The notes beneath the pieces were generated by a model. That model was not told where the DNA came from, ran no database searches, and saw nothing but the letters and a program-made list of their open reading frames with translations. Made by a program: the position numbers and the translations under genes. Source: Ryuthela nishihirai (Eukaryota; Arthropoda; Arachnida; Araneae; Heptathelidae). Taken from it: a stretch of 64,000 nt of DNA. This document shows positions 1 to 10,235 of this stretch, one piece after another. The first letter of the stretch is position 1, and each line of letters opens with the position of its first letter. The DNA lies in the NCBI GenBank assembly GCA_038380435.1, contig JAWZYU010000004.1:21488001-21552000 (forward strand). The letters run 5' to 3'.

Positions 1-171
1 ATCAAGTTTCCTATTCACAAGGGCTCTTAGGAGATATCATTTATAAAATAATAATAAGGCTTTATATATCGATAACGGAGCATATTTTTGTTCCGCTTAG
101 AAAGGTGTTTTCACAACCAACATCTAATCCGGCTTTAGGAGAAATTAATATTTAATAAATGTTCTTCAAAC

Positions 172-3165
172 TCATCATCATCATCATCCTCAAGCAGCCA
201 TGAGCTACGGAGGTCCAACCAGACCGTGCAATTTAATTCTCCAAGCATATCTGTCCTGAGCTACATCTGCTGCATCTGGCCACTGCACACCAATTCTAAC
301 AAGGTCCTGTTTGACATTGTCTGCCCACCGCATCTTAGGTCTCCCCTTCTTTCTGAGGCCTCTAGGCACACTGTTCATAACCCTATTCGCCAATCTATAA
401 TTATCCATACGGGCAACATGGCCAAACCAACGGAGTCTCTCTCTGCACAATATGCTGCTTAAAGGAGGTTGCAAACTCCTTTGCCTAACCTCATCGTTAG
501 TTACAAAGTTGAACCACCTAATGCCCAAGATACTGCGTAAGCATCTGGAATCAAAAGCATCTAGTTTCCTGTTATCTTGTTTACAAAGCGTCCAAGTTTC
601 ACTACCATAACTAACCCTAGAAAGAACCAAACTATTATACAGTCTAATTTTAGTCTTTAGGTGTATACGCCTATTTCTCCACACTCTCCATAGATTCTTA
701 AAAGTCCCGGCAGCAATCCCCATTCGTCTGTTAATCTCATGCCGCACATCACCATTATCTGTTACATAACTCCCAAGATAATTAAACTGTGACACCTGCT
801 CAAGACTGCAACCATTCAGATGAACTGAATCACAGCCTGCCTGACCAATTTTTATCACTTTAGTTTTCTCTCTGTTTATAACCAAACCTACTCTACTACC
901 AGTTTCATCAACAGCTCAAATGAAAGAGTTCATCTCGTCAACATCATTTGCTAAAAGGGCTAAATCATCAGCATAATCTAAATCAGAAATTTTCGTATCT
1001 CCAGTCCATTTAAGGCCAAAATCTTTCCCTTGAAGTGAATTTCACATAACATAATCAATAACCAAGCTAAAGAGAAAAGGAGACAAAATGCACCCTTGTC
1101 GAACACCAGAAGTAATGCTAAACCAATTGCTACAAGCCTGACCAACTCTCACACACGACTCGGTGTTATTATAGAGAGCTTTCATTATGTTAACTAACTT
1201 GTCAGGTATACCATATGATATCACAATCAACCACAAATTATGAGATCAACAGAGTCGAAAGCCTTTTTGAAATCAACAAAGCTAATAACCAAAGGTTTCT
1301 GAAACTCTAAACATTTCTCAAGAATCTGCCTAAGTGAAAATATCTGATCCACACATCCCCTACCACTTCTGAATCCACATCGCTCATCACGCAATTGACT
1401 GTCAACCAGATTCTTAATTCTATTAAGCACAATCATGGAAAGAACTTTACCTGGAACAGAGAGTAGGCTGATACCACTATAGTTATCACAAGAACTGCGA
1501 TCACCTTTTTTGAAAATAAGGATAACAATAGCTCTGGTAAAATCCTTAGGAACCATGCCTTTATCATAAAAGAATTTCAGTCATCCAAGTGGTAACCAAA
1601 ACATTCCCAGCTCTAAGCATTTCGGTAGTAATTTCATCTACCCCTGGGGATTTATGTAGTTTAAGTTTAGAAACAGCCAAAATAACTTCATATTGTGTTA
1701 TAGGGCCAACATTAAAGCCACCAATGCATCTATCATCATTGCAAACAATGGGAATAGAACTAACCGCATTGTTTAGAATATCACTGAAATGCTCAGCCCA
1801 CCTAGCCATGACAGAATCTTCACCTTCTATAACCTTACCTTGTTTATCCTTCAATCCCTGTATACCAGTCCGTTTTCTACCACACAAAACATTAACTATC
1901 TGGTACAGCTCTCTGCTGTTGTGCTGTCTAACTGCTTCCTCGGCTTTGTCAGCCAAACCATCAAGCCAAAGATTCTTATCAGCAGCTAACTGATCTTTTA
2001 CACGTTTATTAAGTCCTCTGTAATGCTTGCTATTAGGACTAGTAGGGTACTGATTAAGGACATTCCTGCACTTCTTTCTTTCCGAAATAAGCTCAAGTGC
2101 CTTATCACTCAGATAATTCTGTCTCTTCTGCTCCTTTTTTCCTAAAAGAGTACTGTTAGTGTCCAAAAAAGCCTGTTTAAAATGATCCCATTCTTCCTCA
2201 ACTTCAGTAGTAAGCATACCATGACTGTCATAATGACTAAGTAACCTATCATGGTAAGCTTTGGCTATAACTGGAACTTTCAGAGCTTCAGTATTAAAAG
2301 TAAATTTTTAAACCCTAGCACAACACTTTTTAAGTTTAAGTTGCAAGACACTTTTAACCAGGTAATGGTCAGATCCAATTTCAGCTCCCCTATATGCCCT
2401 GGTATTCCTAACAGAACTAGTCCATTTGCTGTTAATTAATATGTAGCTCAGGACAGATATGCTTGGAGAATTAAACTGCGCGGTCTGGTTGGACCTCCGT
2501 AGTCTATGGCTGCTTGAGGTGATGATGATGATGAATATGTAATCAATCATATTCTTATGCAGCCCATCAGGTGAAACCCATGTGTACTTATGTATGTCGC
2601 GTTGTTTGTAATAAGTGTTAGTTATTCTGAATCCATTGAGTTTACTTACCTGTAGGAGACGTTGCCCATTGCAGCTACCAATACCAAAAGGGCCTATTAC
2701 TCCTCCCCAAATGTCAGAGTCAGTACCAACTTTGGCATTGAAGTCACCAAGAACAAGGGTAATATCTCCTTTCTTGACAGAATTCAAAATATCCTGAAGT
2801 TGTTCATAAAACCCATCCTTCTCATCCTCATCCTCAGGGGGGGCATAACAGCAGATAACATTCAAGTCTTTAACGCTTGTCTGAAATTTTGCTGTAAGAA
2901 ACCTTTCATTAATGCACTCATATCCTAGAAGAGCATCACTAGCGTGTCTGCTGAGAAGCAGACCCACGCATTGGTGATGCTTATTGTCGTCCCTCTTTGA
3001 AAAGAGAAATTTAAGATTATTTTTAAGAATCTGACCTTTATCTGTCCATCTGGTCTCTTGCAAGCCGAGAATATCTAAATTATAATGGTGGAATTCTTGT
3101 GTGAGGACATCAAGAGAAAAAGCTCTGTGCAGAGTCCTCACATTCCAACTACCTATGGAGAGAAA
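172..3165 (-). mobile_element. RTE-type non-LTR retrotransposon, near full-length coding part, defective
   Basis: Reading the minus strand, the element starts near 3165 with an apurinic-type endonuclease (WNVRTL, LQETRW, GDFNAKVG, SDHYLV). A linker follows, then a reverse transcriptase with the fingers motif FRSGRGCVDQIFSLRQ, then VDFKKAFDSV, GVRQGCILSPFLF and LDYADDLALL. The C-terminal region has ERLRWFGHVARM and KKGRPKMRWADNVKQDL. It ends in a short repeat of TGA/ATG triplets (172-190), the kind of 3' end seen in the RTE clade. In the family these proteins nick the target and copy the element RNA there. The frame is broken into pieces at 205-885, 1042-1236, 1227-1556, 1564-2217 and 2308-3141, and an 89-bp antisense fragment sits in the endonuclease. 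Clade assignment rests on architecture and tail only. Confidence 0.9.
2445..2533 (+). mobile_element. RTE 3'-end fragment nested in the RTE endonuclease
   Basis: This 89-bp insert matches the last bases of the RTE 3' end, from the codons for AQDRYAWRIKL to the TGATGATGATGATGA tail, in plus orientation. It splits the minus-strand endonuclease between IDYIF and NSKWTSSV. The 7-bp sequence AATATGT occurs directly on both sides (2438-2444 and 2534-2540), as expected for a target-site duplication. It is a severely 5'-truncated retrotransposition event. Confidence 0.85.
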
Positions 3166-3368
3166 ATGGTTAGTGGGATGTTTAAAGAAACTATGTTTAT
3201 TGAGAGAGCGAATAAGTTATTTAATTAGACTATGAGGGGCGTTAAAAGTTCTTGGCATGCATCCCTTGAACTTACCTCAACAACAAAACTTTTATTGTCC
3301 TTCAAAGTACTCCCATCATTTATGCAAGATTGCACAAGTCAACGCCAATTCTGGAACGCTTGGTGATA

Positions 3369-3585
3369 CAGTCGCTCAAAAAAGTATCCGAACACTAAGG
3401 TTGATTACAGATTTAAAAAAAATATATCTGGAGCGCGTACAGCAACTGTACACGCTCCAGTTACCGTTCACAGCAATATGCAGTTACTCCACACGCTCCA
3501 GTCTGCTGGGAACGGTAACTGCACACGCTCAATATTTCCGTGAGTGTGCCCACACGATCTAGTATCAAAATAATATGACCACCTA
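3369..3585. mobile_element. Composite fold-back MITE
   Basis: The copy opens with CAGTCGCTCAAAAAAGTATC after TA. It then runs into hairpins built on GGAGCGTGTACAG-type arms and ends in a block containing AATAATATGACCACCTA. The next copy of the same family begins at once at 3586. The TA border points to the Tc1/mariner superfamily, but no transposase of this terminus type was recognised in the window. Confidence 0.7.
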
Positions 3586-3706
3586 CAGTCGCTCAAAAAA
3601 ATATCCGAACACTAAGGTTAATTACAAAATTGAGAAAAAATATCTGGCAACGATTTTTTTAGAAATTAGTGATCTGGCAACCTTCGTGTCACGTGACACA
3701 AAGGTT
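3586..3706. mobile_element. Half-copy of the palindromic MITE
   Basis: It contains the left arm of the family from CAGTCGCTCAAAAAA through CTGGCAACC to the central GTCACGTGAC. After AAAGGTTGCAA the complementary right arm is missing, so only half of the palindrome remains. Confidence 0.7.
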
Positions 3707-4060
3707 GCAAGGAGAAGAAATATATATTTTTCAAAGTTTCTTTCATTTTACCTTACATGGTATACAAAAGTATTTTTTGACATAGACTTTGACGTAGAGT
3801 GGAAACAAAATATTTCCAAACTTGCTTTACAGAGAGAAGAAAAAATTAAAAGTTTGTTTGCACAGAGAAGGAAGAAATATATGCCAAGTTTCTTTACCCA
3901 GAGAAGAAATATATTTTTAGACTTTATATTTCACCTTGCACGGCTAACAAAAATAATTTATGTCACAGATTAGAAAAGTATTTTTCAATGTTCTTACGCG
4001 CAGGGAAGAAATAGATTTCAGAATTTGCTCTTTACACTGAACAAGAAATAATTTAAAAGT
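3707..4060. repeat. Weak degenerate repeats (GAGAAGAAATAT-type)
   Basis: Variants of CAGAGAAGAAATATAT followed by AAGTTT recur irregularly about every 30-60 bp (near 3710, 3832, 3872, 3900 and 4003). The similarity is loose, and a dot plot would be needed to define a unit. Confidence 0.35.
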
Positions 4061-4314
4061 TACTTTAGAAGTTTTCGATTCCAAAGCGCAACTCATTACA
4101 CGAAATTATTGACCGGTATTCTATAAACATTTTGTCTTTAAGAAAGCTTTCCCTCATGCATCTAGAGAAAGATGTTTGACGTTCCCGTGAAACTGTTTTG
4201 ATAACTATGTCTGCCTTTTTCCCGTTTCGTCTCCTTTTATAATCGTTTTACGTTTTCACTGATGTGCAAACCCACTACCAGAGTTCATCTTTCCCTGTAT
4301 CTTTCCCTTTATGT

Positions 4315-4700
4315 GCGGGGGTGGCTCAGTCGGTAGCGCGCCATGCTCGTAATCTGTAGTTCCTAGGTTCGAGTCCCAGCTGGGTCAGCGTTGAGATTTA
4401 TCTCCGCAAAAATTCCCCGCCCTGCCCACGGTCAGTAGTTAAAACACCGATGGGCTTCGAAAGGCCGCCGTCCGTCGGATGGGACGTTAAGCTGTGGCAC
4501 CGTGCGCGGGAGAGCCATACCCTATGCACGTTAAAGAACACGCTGGATGGCCTTGACGGGAGGCTACCATCTGTCTCCTAACAGCTGTTCCAGTGTATCC
4601 CCCTCCCCCAACCTTCTCTGAGCCTTCGGGGTCCATGTGACCTGGCCATTTAGCCCGTGGTGTGCAAAAAATTCCACTCAGAGGTAAAACAACCCAACCC
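4315..4700 (+). mobile_element. SINE-A copy (tRNA-derived)
   Basis: The head carries a tRNA-like A box (GTGGCTCAGTCGGTAGCGCG) and B box (GGTTCGAGTCC). The body contains GATGGGACGTTAAGC, and the 3' end is AAACAACCCAACCC. The tail is followed by CTGATGTGAT, the site at which the copy at 58762-59145 also sits, and it shares the variants AAAAAATT and CCACTCAG with that copy. No TSD is visible at the head side. Confidence 0.9.
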
Positions 4701-5062
4701 TGATGTGATAACAGTTATTTGTGCCGGTAATTTTCTTAGCGAGTCTAGAACTTTGCTTGCGATGTCGTCTTTTGTTCTTTCTCATTGGATGCGCTGAGTA
4801 TTCTTCGATCGCTCGCTACTCGATGTCCACCCTTTGCCTATGGTCTAATTCTCGAGAGAGTTCACGAGCCAATAGACCTGTGCCTCTTCTGAGCGAAGGG
4901 GGACGGGTAGAGAGGGAAATCCGAGAGCGTGAAAGATGGCGTTGCCAAGCGATGTTTGTGATGGGAGGTCAAGCGACACAGTGCCCTAGAGATTCGGCTG
5001 GTGCCTCGTATCGGGGTTGGGGGAACGTTCTGTCTCCACGACAACACGTCATCCGTCACTGA
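4701..5062. repeat. Inverted duplicate of 58380-58761
   Basis: The stretch from TGATGTGATAACAGTTATTT through CGAACGTTCTG-like sequence to GTCATCCGTCACTGATTCG matches the reverse complement of 58380-58761 at high identity, including the attached SINE tail. Open frames on both strands (4721-5062 plus, 4862-5059 minus) have no recognisable domain, and I treat them as chance frames in a dispersed repeat. Confidence 0.8.
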
Positions 5063-5070
5063 TTCGTTAT

Positions 5071-5232
5071 CTCTGATCCTCTGTATATCTCTGAATCCTC
5101 TGTATGTCTCTGTATATCTCTGAATAGTCTGTATGTCTCTGTATATCTCTGAATCCTCTGTATATCTCTGAATCCTCTATATGTCTTTGTATGTCTCTGA
5201 ATCCTCTGTATATCTCTGAATCCTCTGTATTT
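5071..5232. repeat. Short tandem repeat (CTCTGTATATCTCTGAATC-type)
   Basis: Variants of CTCTGTATATCTCTGAATC and CTCTGTATGTCTCTGTATAT alternate without interruption. The array starts right next to the inverted duplicate and has no equivalent beside the partner copy near 58380. Confidence 0.85.
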
Positions 5233-5880
5233 CAGGTAAGCATAGTAATTTCTGATGATGTAAATCTGTTTTTTTGCATTCCCTTCGTATAAAGTTGAGA
5301 ATCTGATCTGTACCTAAGTTGCAAACTGTGTCAGCATGCATTAATAATTTTTTATTAAATATTTTTGAACTATAACGGGGTGCTTCATACATTTTTTATA
5401 TCCAGTAGAGTTTAAATCACGGTCCTATCACAAGTACACTTATCATCCTTACATGTTTTCATGCACTCTGTAATGATGAACTTTTATAGTTAAGCAACTG
5501 CGTCGTTTCAGTTACACGCTCGTTTTCTAATCGAACGTTGAGGAAAAGGAATGCTACGTTTTCACATTATTGATTTTGGGATATGCTGACAAATTATTTT
5601 CGGGATTTTTTGTAGGACTTCTATTAAGGGCAACGTGTAAAAGTACACAGCGACACAAAGAGTTTTTTCTGGTTCTATATTCTTGAAAATATTTTTATTA
5701 TTAAAAAGATTTTCTTCACAGAGTGGTTATGAAGAAATTTTATAACAATACAAAGATATTTTGAGAAATGTACCATGTAAAATTTTCTTAATGCAAAATA
5801 ATAGTTATTTTTCTAAAACAAGAAACTTTGCGTTATTTTTCCGACACGAATAACATTTGAAGCCGTGACTTGGGAGGGTA
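5233..5880. other. AT-rich stretch without a recognisable gene
   Basis: Only short open frames occur, such as 5177-5392 on the minus strand, which runs into the simple repeat. I see no domain, TE terminus or splice-supported exon. Confidence 0.5.
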
Positions 5881-5882
5881 AT

Positions 5883-6268
5883 GGGTTGGGTTGTTTTAAC
5901 TCCGAGCGGCACTTTTTTTGCACACCATGGGCTAAATGGCCAGGTCACAGGGACCCCGAAGGCTCAGAGAAGGTTGGGGGAGGGGACCCGTTGGAACAGC
6001 TGTTGGGAGACAGATGGTAGCCTTCCGTCAAGGCCACCCAGTGTGTTCTTTAACGTGCAGAGGGTATGCTACCATACACGAGGCCACGGCTTAACGTCCC
6101 ATCCGACGGACGGCGGCCTTTCCGAGCCCATCGGTGTCCCCTACTGACCGTGGGCAGGGCGGGGAATTTTGCGGAGATAAATCTCAACGCTGACCCAGCT
6201 GGGACTCGAACCTGGGAACCGCAGATTACGAGCCTGGCGCGCTACCGACTGAGCCCCCCCCCGCCCCC
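5883..6268 (-). mobile_element. SINE-A copy
   Basis: The 3' tail (GGGTTGGGTTGTTTT) is at the left and the tRNA-like head at the right. The direct repeat GGGAGGGTAATG flanks it (about 5871-5882 and after 6269), consistent with a 12-bp TSD. Confidence 0.92.
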
Positions 6269-7120
6269 CAGGGAGGGTAATGAGAAGACATTGTAATCGT
6301 ATTATTACACAGATAGCCGTTATGTTACGTTCCGTGCAGGTAGAAGAATATAGCTGTCGAAATATAGTTAGTTTGTCTTCGTGGATCCCGCTCTTTTCAA
6401 CAACCTTGAAGACACTTTTTAAGCACTATCATTTAGATTATTGGCTATGTAGAGCTTTACAAACGAAACATGGTAGAGAATATCACAAAAGATATCCTCT
6501 AAACAGATGCCTCATGAACGTTGAAAGAAAAAATTGCATTTCTCTGTGAACGGGACTTGTGTGATCGTAGAGCATTCGAAACAAATCATTTCCAAAAACA
6601 ATATTACAATTGAAGACTTCAATAATTTTTTGTCTCGCTTCAAGGAGGTATCGAATTCTTTATTTGATATGTCTTTAGCTTACCGTTAAAATTATTTAAC
6701 AAAAGTTCTATAAAAATACAATAATTTTTTTGTTAAAAAGTAAGGATGATTCTAATGGAAAAGCAGTTATTCTAACTTTCCGATGTAACAACCCTCTCCG
6801 TAGAAGATCTTAAATCCTTTTCAAAGTAATATACACGTAATGATCTTTAGCTCGTTTTAAAGAATGTTCAATCTATTCTTCAGAAATATGCAAATCATGC
6901 TTTCGAGCCTAAAATTCGGGACGTTTTGACATACTCAATCGTTAACAACTTCCGCTAGGAATATAACCCTTATGAGGAAAACCCGTATGAGGAAAGAGTT
7001 AAAATATTTTTCACTCACGGAGACATTAAAGTACTATTGACCTTTTTCGTCAGCATTATTGTCTGGAAACAAAGGAGTTCTTTGCACACTTGTGACAATT
7101 TGAATTACAAAAGTCTACAG
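6269..7120. other. AT-rich intergenic or 3' UTR-like stretch
   Basis: No TE was recognised here. A minus-strand AATAAA lies at 6659-6664. It could serve as the polyadenylation signal of the gene whose candidate last exon ends at 7128, which would give a 3' UTR of about 460 bases. This is inference only. Confidence 0.35.
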
Positions 7121-7127
7121 AATACAA

Positions 7128-7260
7128 TTAGCACAGGGGGCGAACCCACAGAAAAGTCTTCCGAAAGCGACTTGAAATTCGCTTCTTCGGCCAAAGGTCG
7201 ACATCGGGGGAATCTCTTTTGCATTGTCTGGCTGTGGTCTCCTCCCGTTCATGACTTAGC
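7128..7260 (-). CDS. Candidate terminal exon (basic cytoplasmic tail)
   Basis: This segment is richer in GC than its surroundings. After an AG at 7261-7262 the minus strand reads one base plus 43 codons and then TAA at 7128-7130. The preceding transmembrane exon (9341-9452) ends in phase 2 (AA), so the first base G completes a Lys codon and the frame continues as LSHEREETTARQ. The tail ends in RFRKTFLWVRPLC. A second AG six bases further in keeps the same frame. The peptide is basic and has no known motif that I recognise. The pyrimidine tract before the acceptor is weak, so the exon is a proposal based on phase, composition and a near stop. Another last exon further left, outside the window, is possible. 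Confidence 0.3.
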
Positions 7261-7332
7261 CTTAGCAATTCAGTTGAAAGTACAGGAAAGGTCGCCATTC
7301 TCTTTCACTCCCCCGACGACAGCCTATGGGTA

Positions 7333-7746
7333 CAGTCGCTCAAAAAAGTATCCGAACACTATGGTTGATTACAGAATTGAGAAACAATATCTGGCAACGA
7401 TTTCTTTTAGAAATTAGTGATCTGGCAACCTTCGTGTCACGTGACACGAAGGTTGCCAGATCACTAATTTCCAAAAGAAATCGTTGCCAGATATTTTTTC
7501 TGAATTCTGTAATCAACCATCATAGTGTTCGGATATTTTTTAATATATATAATGCGATGAATATATAATGCAATGAATATGGAGCGTGTGCAGTAACTGC
7601 ACACGCTCCAGATATTTTTCCTGAATTCTGTAATCACGTGACACGAAGACTGCCAGATCACTAATTTCTAAAAAAAAACGCTGACAGATATTTTTTCTGA
7701 ATTCTGTAATCAACCATAGTGTTCGGATACTTTTTTTGAGCGACTG
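7333..7746. mobile_element. Composite palindromic MITE
   Basis: It begins with CAGTCGCTCAAAAAAGTATC after TA and ends with GAGCGACTG before TA. The inside holds one complete palindrome centred on GTCACGTGAC. A second block follows with a GGAGCGTGTGCAG hairpin and another right arm. It looks like two overlapping copies of the family. Confidence 0.85.
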
Positions 7747-8384
7747 TACATACGGGTGAGTTGTGCCCTCGCGCCTTACGTCAGGCTGAGGACAAACCAT
7801 CCTCTCTAGCATCGTGTGTGAGGGGGATGAATTTCTCGATCTGTTGACATAAGATTAATTCATATCGAAGGAAAAATAATATTTCAAGCCTTCTTTAACA
7901 CATCGTTTTTCTAATGCAGTTTGTAAACACATATTCTACTGCATGAATTCATAGACTAACGCATGTTAACTATTGTGTCTTTCATATTTTTGTCACTCTA
8001 ACATATTCACCGAAGAAAAAATTATTTCAAAACTTCTTTAGCCCTCACCTTTGCTCAGAAAGGTTCGTTAGTTTTACGAAAGTTTTCCCACATAGGGGGA
8101 AAGAAAGGGGAAGCAATTCGATGTCCGCCCTCGACCAACAAACCCATCTTGCTGAACATTTTAACCCATCCCGATGACGTCACTCTGCGCCACTTGGGAG
8201 GGGAGGGTAGCCATATGTGAGGGTCGACACCACACCTGCTCAGACGAGTTGAGAGGGGGGGAGGGTTACATCTCCCATCGAACACGGAGTTTTTTCGGTG
8301 AAGAGCCCACTATAAGTTTTATTGCTCCCATAAAATTTATACGGCCCTTCCGAGAGGACCGTATACGCAGGCCATAACTAGCAA
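7747..8384. other. No recognised gene; moderately GC-rich part at 8090-8300
   Basis: Open frames on both strands at 8055-8377 have no recognisable domain and lack splice support. No TE terminus is visible. Confidence 0.4.
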
Positions 8385-8507
8385 CGTGATTTTAACCTGC
8401 ATAGGATGTGGCTCTTTGCGCACGGGATCACGGCTTAATGTCCCTTCTGAAGAGATGGACGACAGCTTTTCGAAGCCCATTGGTGTCCCCCTTTCTCACC
8501 GAAGGCA
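8385..8507 (-). mobile_element. Old SINE-A remnant, left part (interrupted)
   Basis: The sequence from GCACGGGATCACGGCTTAAT through CCATTGGTGTCCCC is a diverged SINE-A body. It continues at 8896-8970 (GAGAAGATAAATCTCGGCGC) on the other side of the younger copy at 8509-8895. Confidence 0.75.
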
Positions 8508-8508
8508 G

Positions 8509-8895
8509 TTGGGTTGGGTTGTTTTATCTCTGAGCGGCACTTTTTTGCACACCATGGGCTAAATGGCCAGGTCACATGGACCCCGAAGGCTCAGAGAAAG
8601 TTGGGGGAGGGGACCCACTGGAACAGCTGTTGGGAGACAGATGGTAGCCTCCCGTTAAGGCCATCCAGCGTGTTCTTTAACGTGCACAGGGTATAGCTCT
8701 CCCGCACACGGGGCCACGGCTTAACGTCCCATCCGACGGACGGCGGCCTTTCCAAGCCCATCGGTGTCCCCTACTGACAGTGGGCAGGGCGGGGAGTTTT
8801 GCGGAGATAAATCTCAACGCTGACCAGATGGGACTCGAACCTGGGAACTACAGATTACGAGCCTGGCGCGCTACCGACTGAGCCACCCCCGCCCC
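8509..8895 (-). mobile_element. SINE-A copy, nested in an older one
   Basis: This is a full-length, young-looking copy with its tail at the left and head at the right. The direct repeat CACCGAAGGCAG flanks it, and both repeats belong to the interrupted older SINE, so this is a SINE-into-SINE insertion. Confidence 0.92.
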
Positions 8896-8970
8896 ACCAC
8901 CGAAGGCAGAATGGGGAATTAGAGAAGATAAATCTCGGCGCAGTTGAAACTGGAAACTGCGAATAAAAAG
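8896..8970 (-). mobile_element. Old SINE-A remnant, right part
   Basis: Diverged continuation of the element at 8385-8507. It keeps AGATAAATCTCGGCGC and a decayed B-box region before losing similarity. Confidence 0.65.
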
Positions 8971-9340
8971 ACTGAAAATCTTCTGAACAATCTGCGTCTT
9001 TATTTAATTAGAACACTTCCCTAGTTTTTAAAAGTTTCTATTTACCTCTGCTGTGATTCATAGGAAGCAGACGATATTAAAATAACGTAACAATGTTAGG
9101 GGAAACCTTTTAACATAAATTAAAAAAGTGAAAAAATGACAGCGCAATCGAGGAGGAAAGGAAAGGTCCAAAGTCGTTCGACCGAAGGTTTATATTCAAG
9201 AAACAGACGATAGGGAGAAATAAGAGAAAAAAACTGTTGAGCAAACAGAGGTAATTAAAGACATGAAACGAAATTAATCAGTGAAAAAGGATAAAGAAGA
9301 AAAGACTAACGATTTCTTCGAGAGATCGAAGGCTACTTAC

Positions 9341-9452
9341 TTGCTGAAGAGTCGGAGCACGAGACAGAAGAGTCCTGTGAAAACGATGAGTCCCGATATA
9401 ACACTAACCATCGTCATGACGTCAGAATTGTTCACCAAGTTCGTTCTCACTC
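9341..9452 (-). CDS. Transmembrane exon of EB/EGF-like membrane protein
   Basis: On the minus strand a good acceptor (TTTTCCACAG) precedes 112 bases, and a consensus donor (GTAAGTAG) follows them. Entering in phase 1 (G/GA = Gly), the exon reads VRTNLVNNSDVMT and then a hydrophobic run (MVSVISGLIVFTGLFCLVL) ended by basic RLF. This is a typical single membrane-spanning helix with a positive inner flank. NNS is a possible N-glycosylation site on the outer side. The exon leaves in phase 2. The previous exon in gene order (15319-15459) ends with G in phase 1, so the join is in frame. Placed after two six-cysteine modules, it makes the product a type I membrane protein. I do not know the family name, the ligand or the role. 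Confidence 0.72.
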
Positions 9453-9459
9453 CTGTGGA

Positions 9460-10224
9460 AAAGAGGAAAGATTTCAAAACAAATCTCTCAAAAAAAATTT
9501 GATTTTTTTTTTAGAAATGTTTTGGAGAATTTCTTTTTTTGAAAACTGTTTCAAGGTATCGTGACCTGCTCTTCAAATAAATTTTCTGCAGCAGGCAGAA
9601 AAAGCTTTTCTAAGAGAGATCGAAAGGAGGACTGATCTCCCAAGGTTCCGATATTTTGTCATTTTGGTCAGCTTTTAAAAAGACGTTTCGAGTCGTTTTA
9701 ATATTGGTCTGGGAATGACGCAAGCGAAGGCTTCGGATAAAAGCGAAAATTGAAAGTTTTTTGCTGCTCTGCTTGAAAAGATCTACTTCTTTTTGACTCA
9801 AAGAAAATAAAACGATGCATCGATCCCAAGGCAAGGCTTTTGGGCTCATGCATCGTCTTTTGGGATCACCACAGACACGTGCTGCATTCGGCATTTGTTC
9901 AAATTCGCTAAAAAACATGCAAAATATTTCAGAAGTTTCTGACAATGCTTAAGCTTTCGTTCTGAAGCAAAAGCCGAATTAAGATTAAACCCAATATTTT
10001 CCCATTTTTTGTTCATTATATATGTTAATTACTAAACAAGAAATTAAATCTTCTACGAAGAATGTCTCCCTCTTATTTTTTTAAACACAAAAAGCGATTG
10101 TATAATTTTCCCTACTTAAGAATTGAAGAGAATTTTATTTGTTTTATGAATTGATTGCTACACCAGTTAATATCATATAATGTTGTGTGCTTATAATTTT
10201 TGTTGTTGTTGTTAATATAATAAT
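9460..10224. other. Intron sequence without recognised features
   Basis: This is AT-rich sequence between the transmembrane exon and a LINE fragment. The minus-strand frame 9610-9945 has no recognisable domain and no splice support. A short TTG/TAA-rich simple stretch lies near 10200-10235. Confidence 0.45.
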
Positions 10225-10235
10225 AAAAATAATTT

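Noticed and set aside
4320..4395. tRNA-like sequence with A and B boxes
   Set aside because: It is the SINE-A head. The same sequence is attached to the SINE body in every copy, and no free functional tRNA was seen.
4721..5062. 113-codon plus-strand frame in the inverted duplicate
   Set aside because: The partner copy does not keep one common frame, and there is no domain; considered non-coding.
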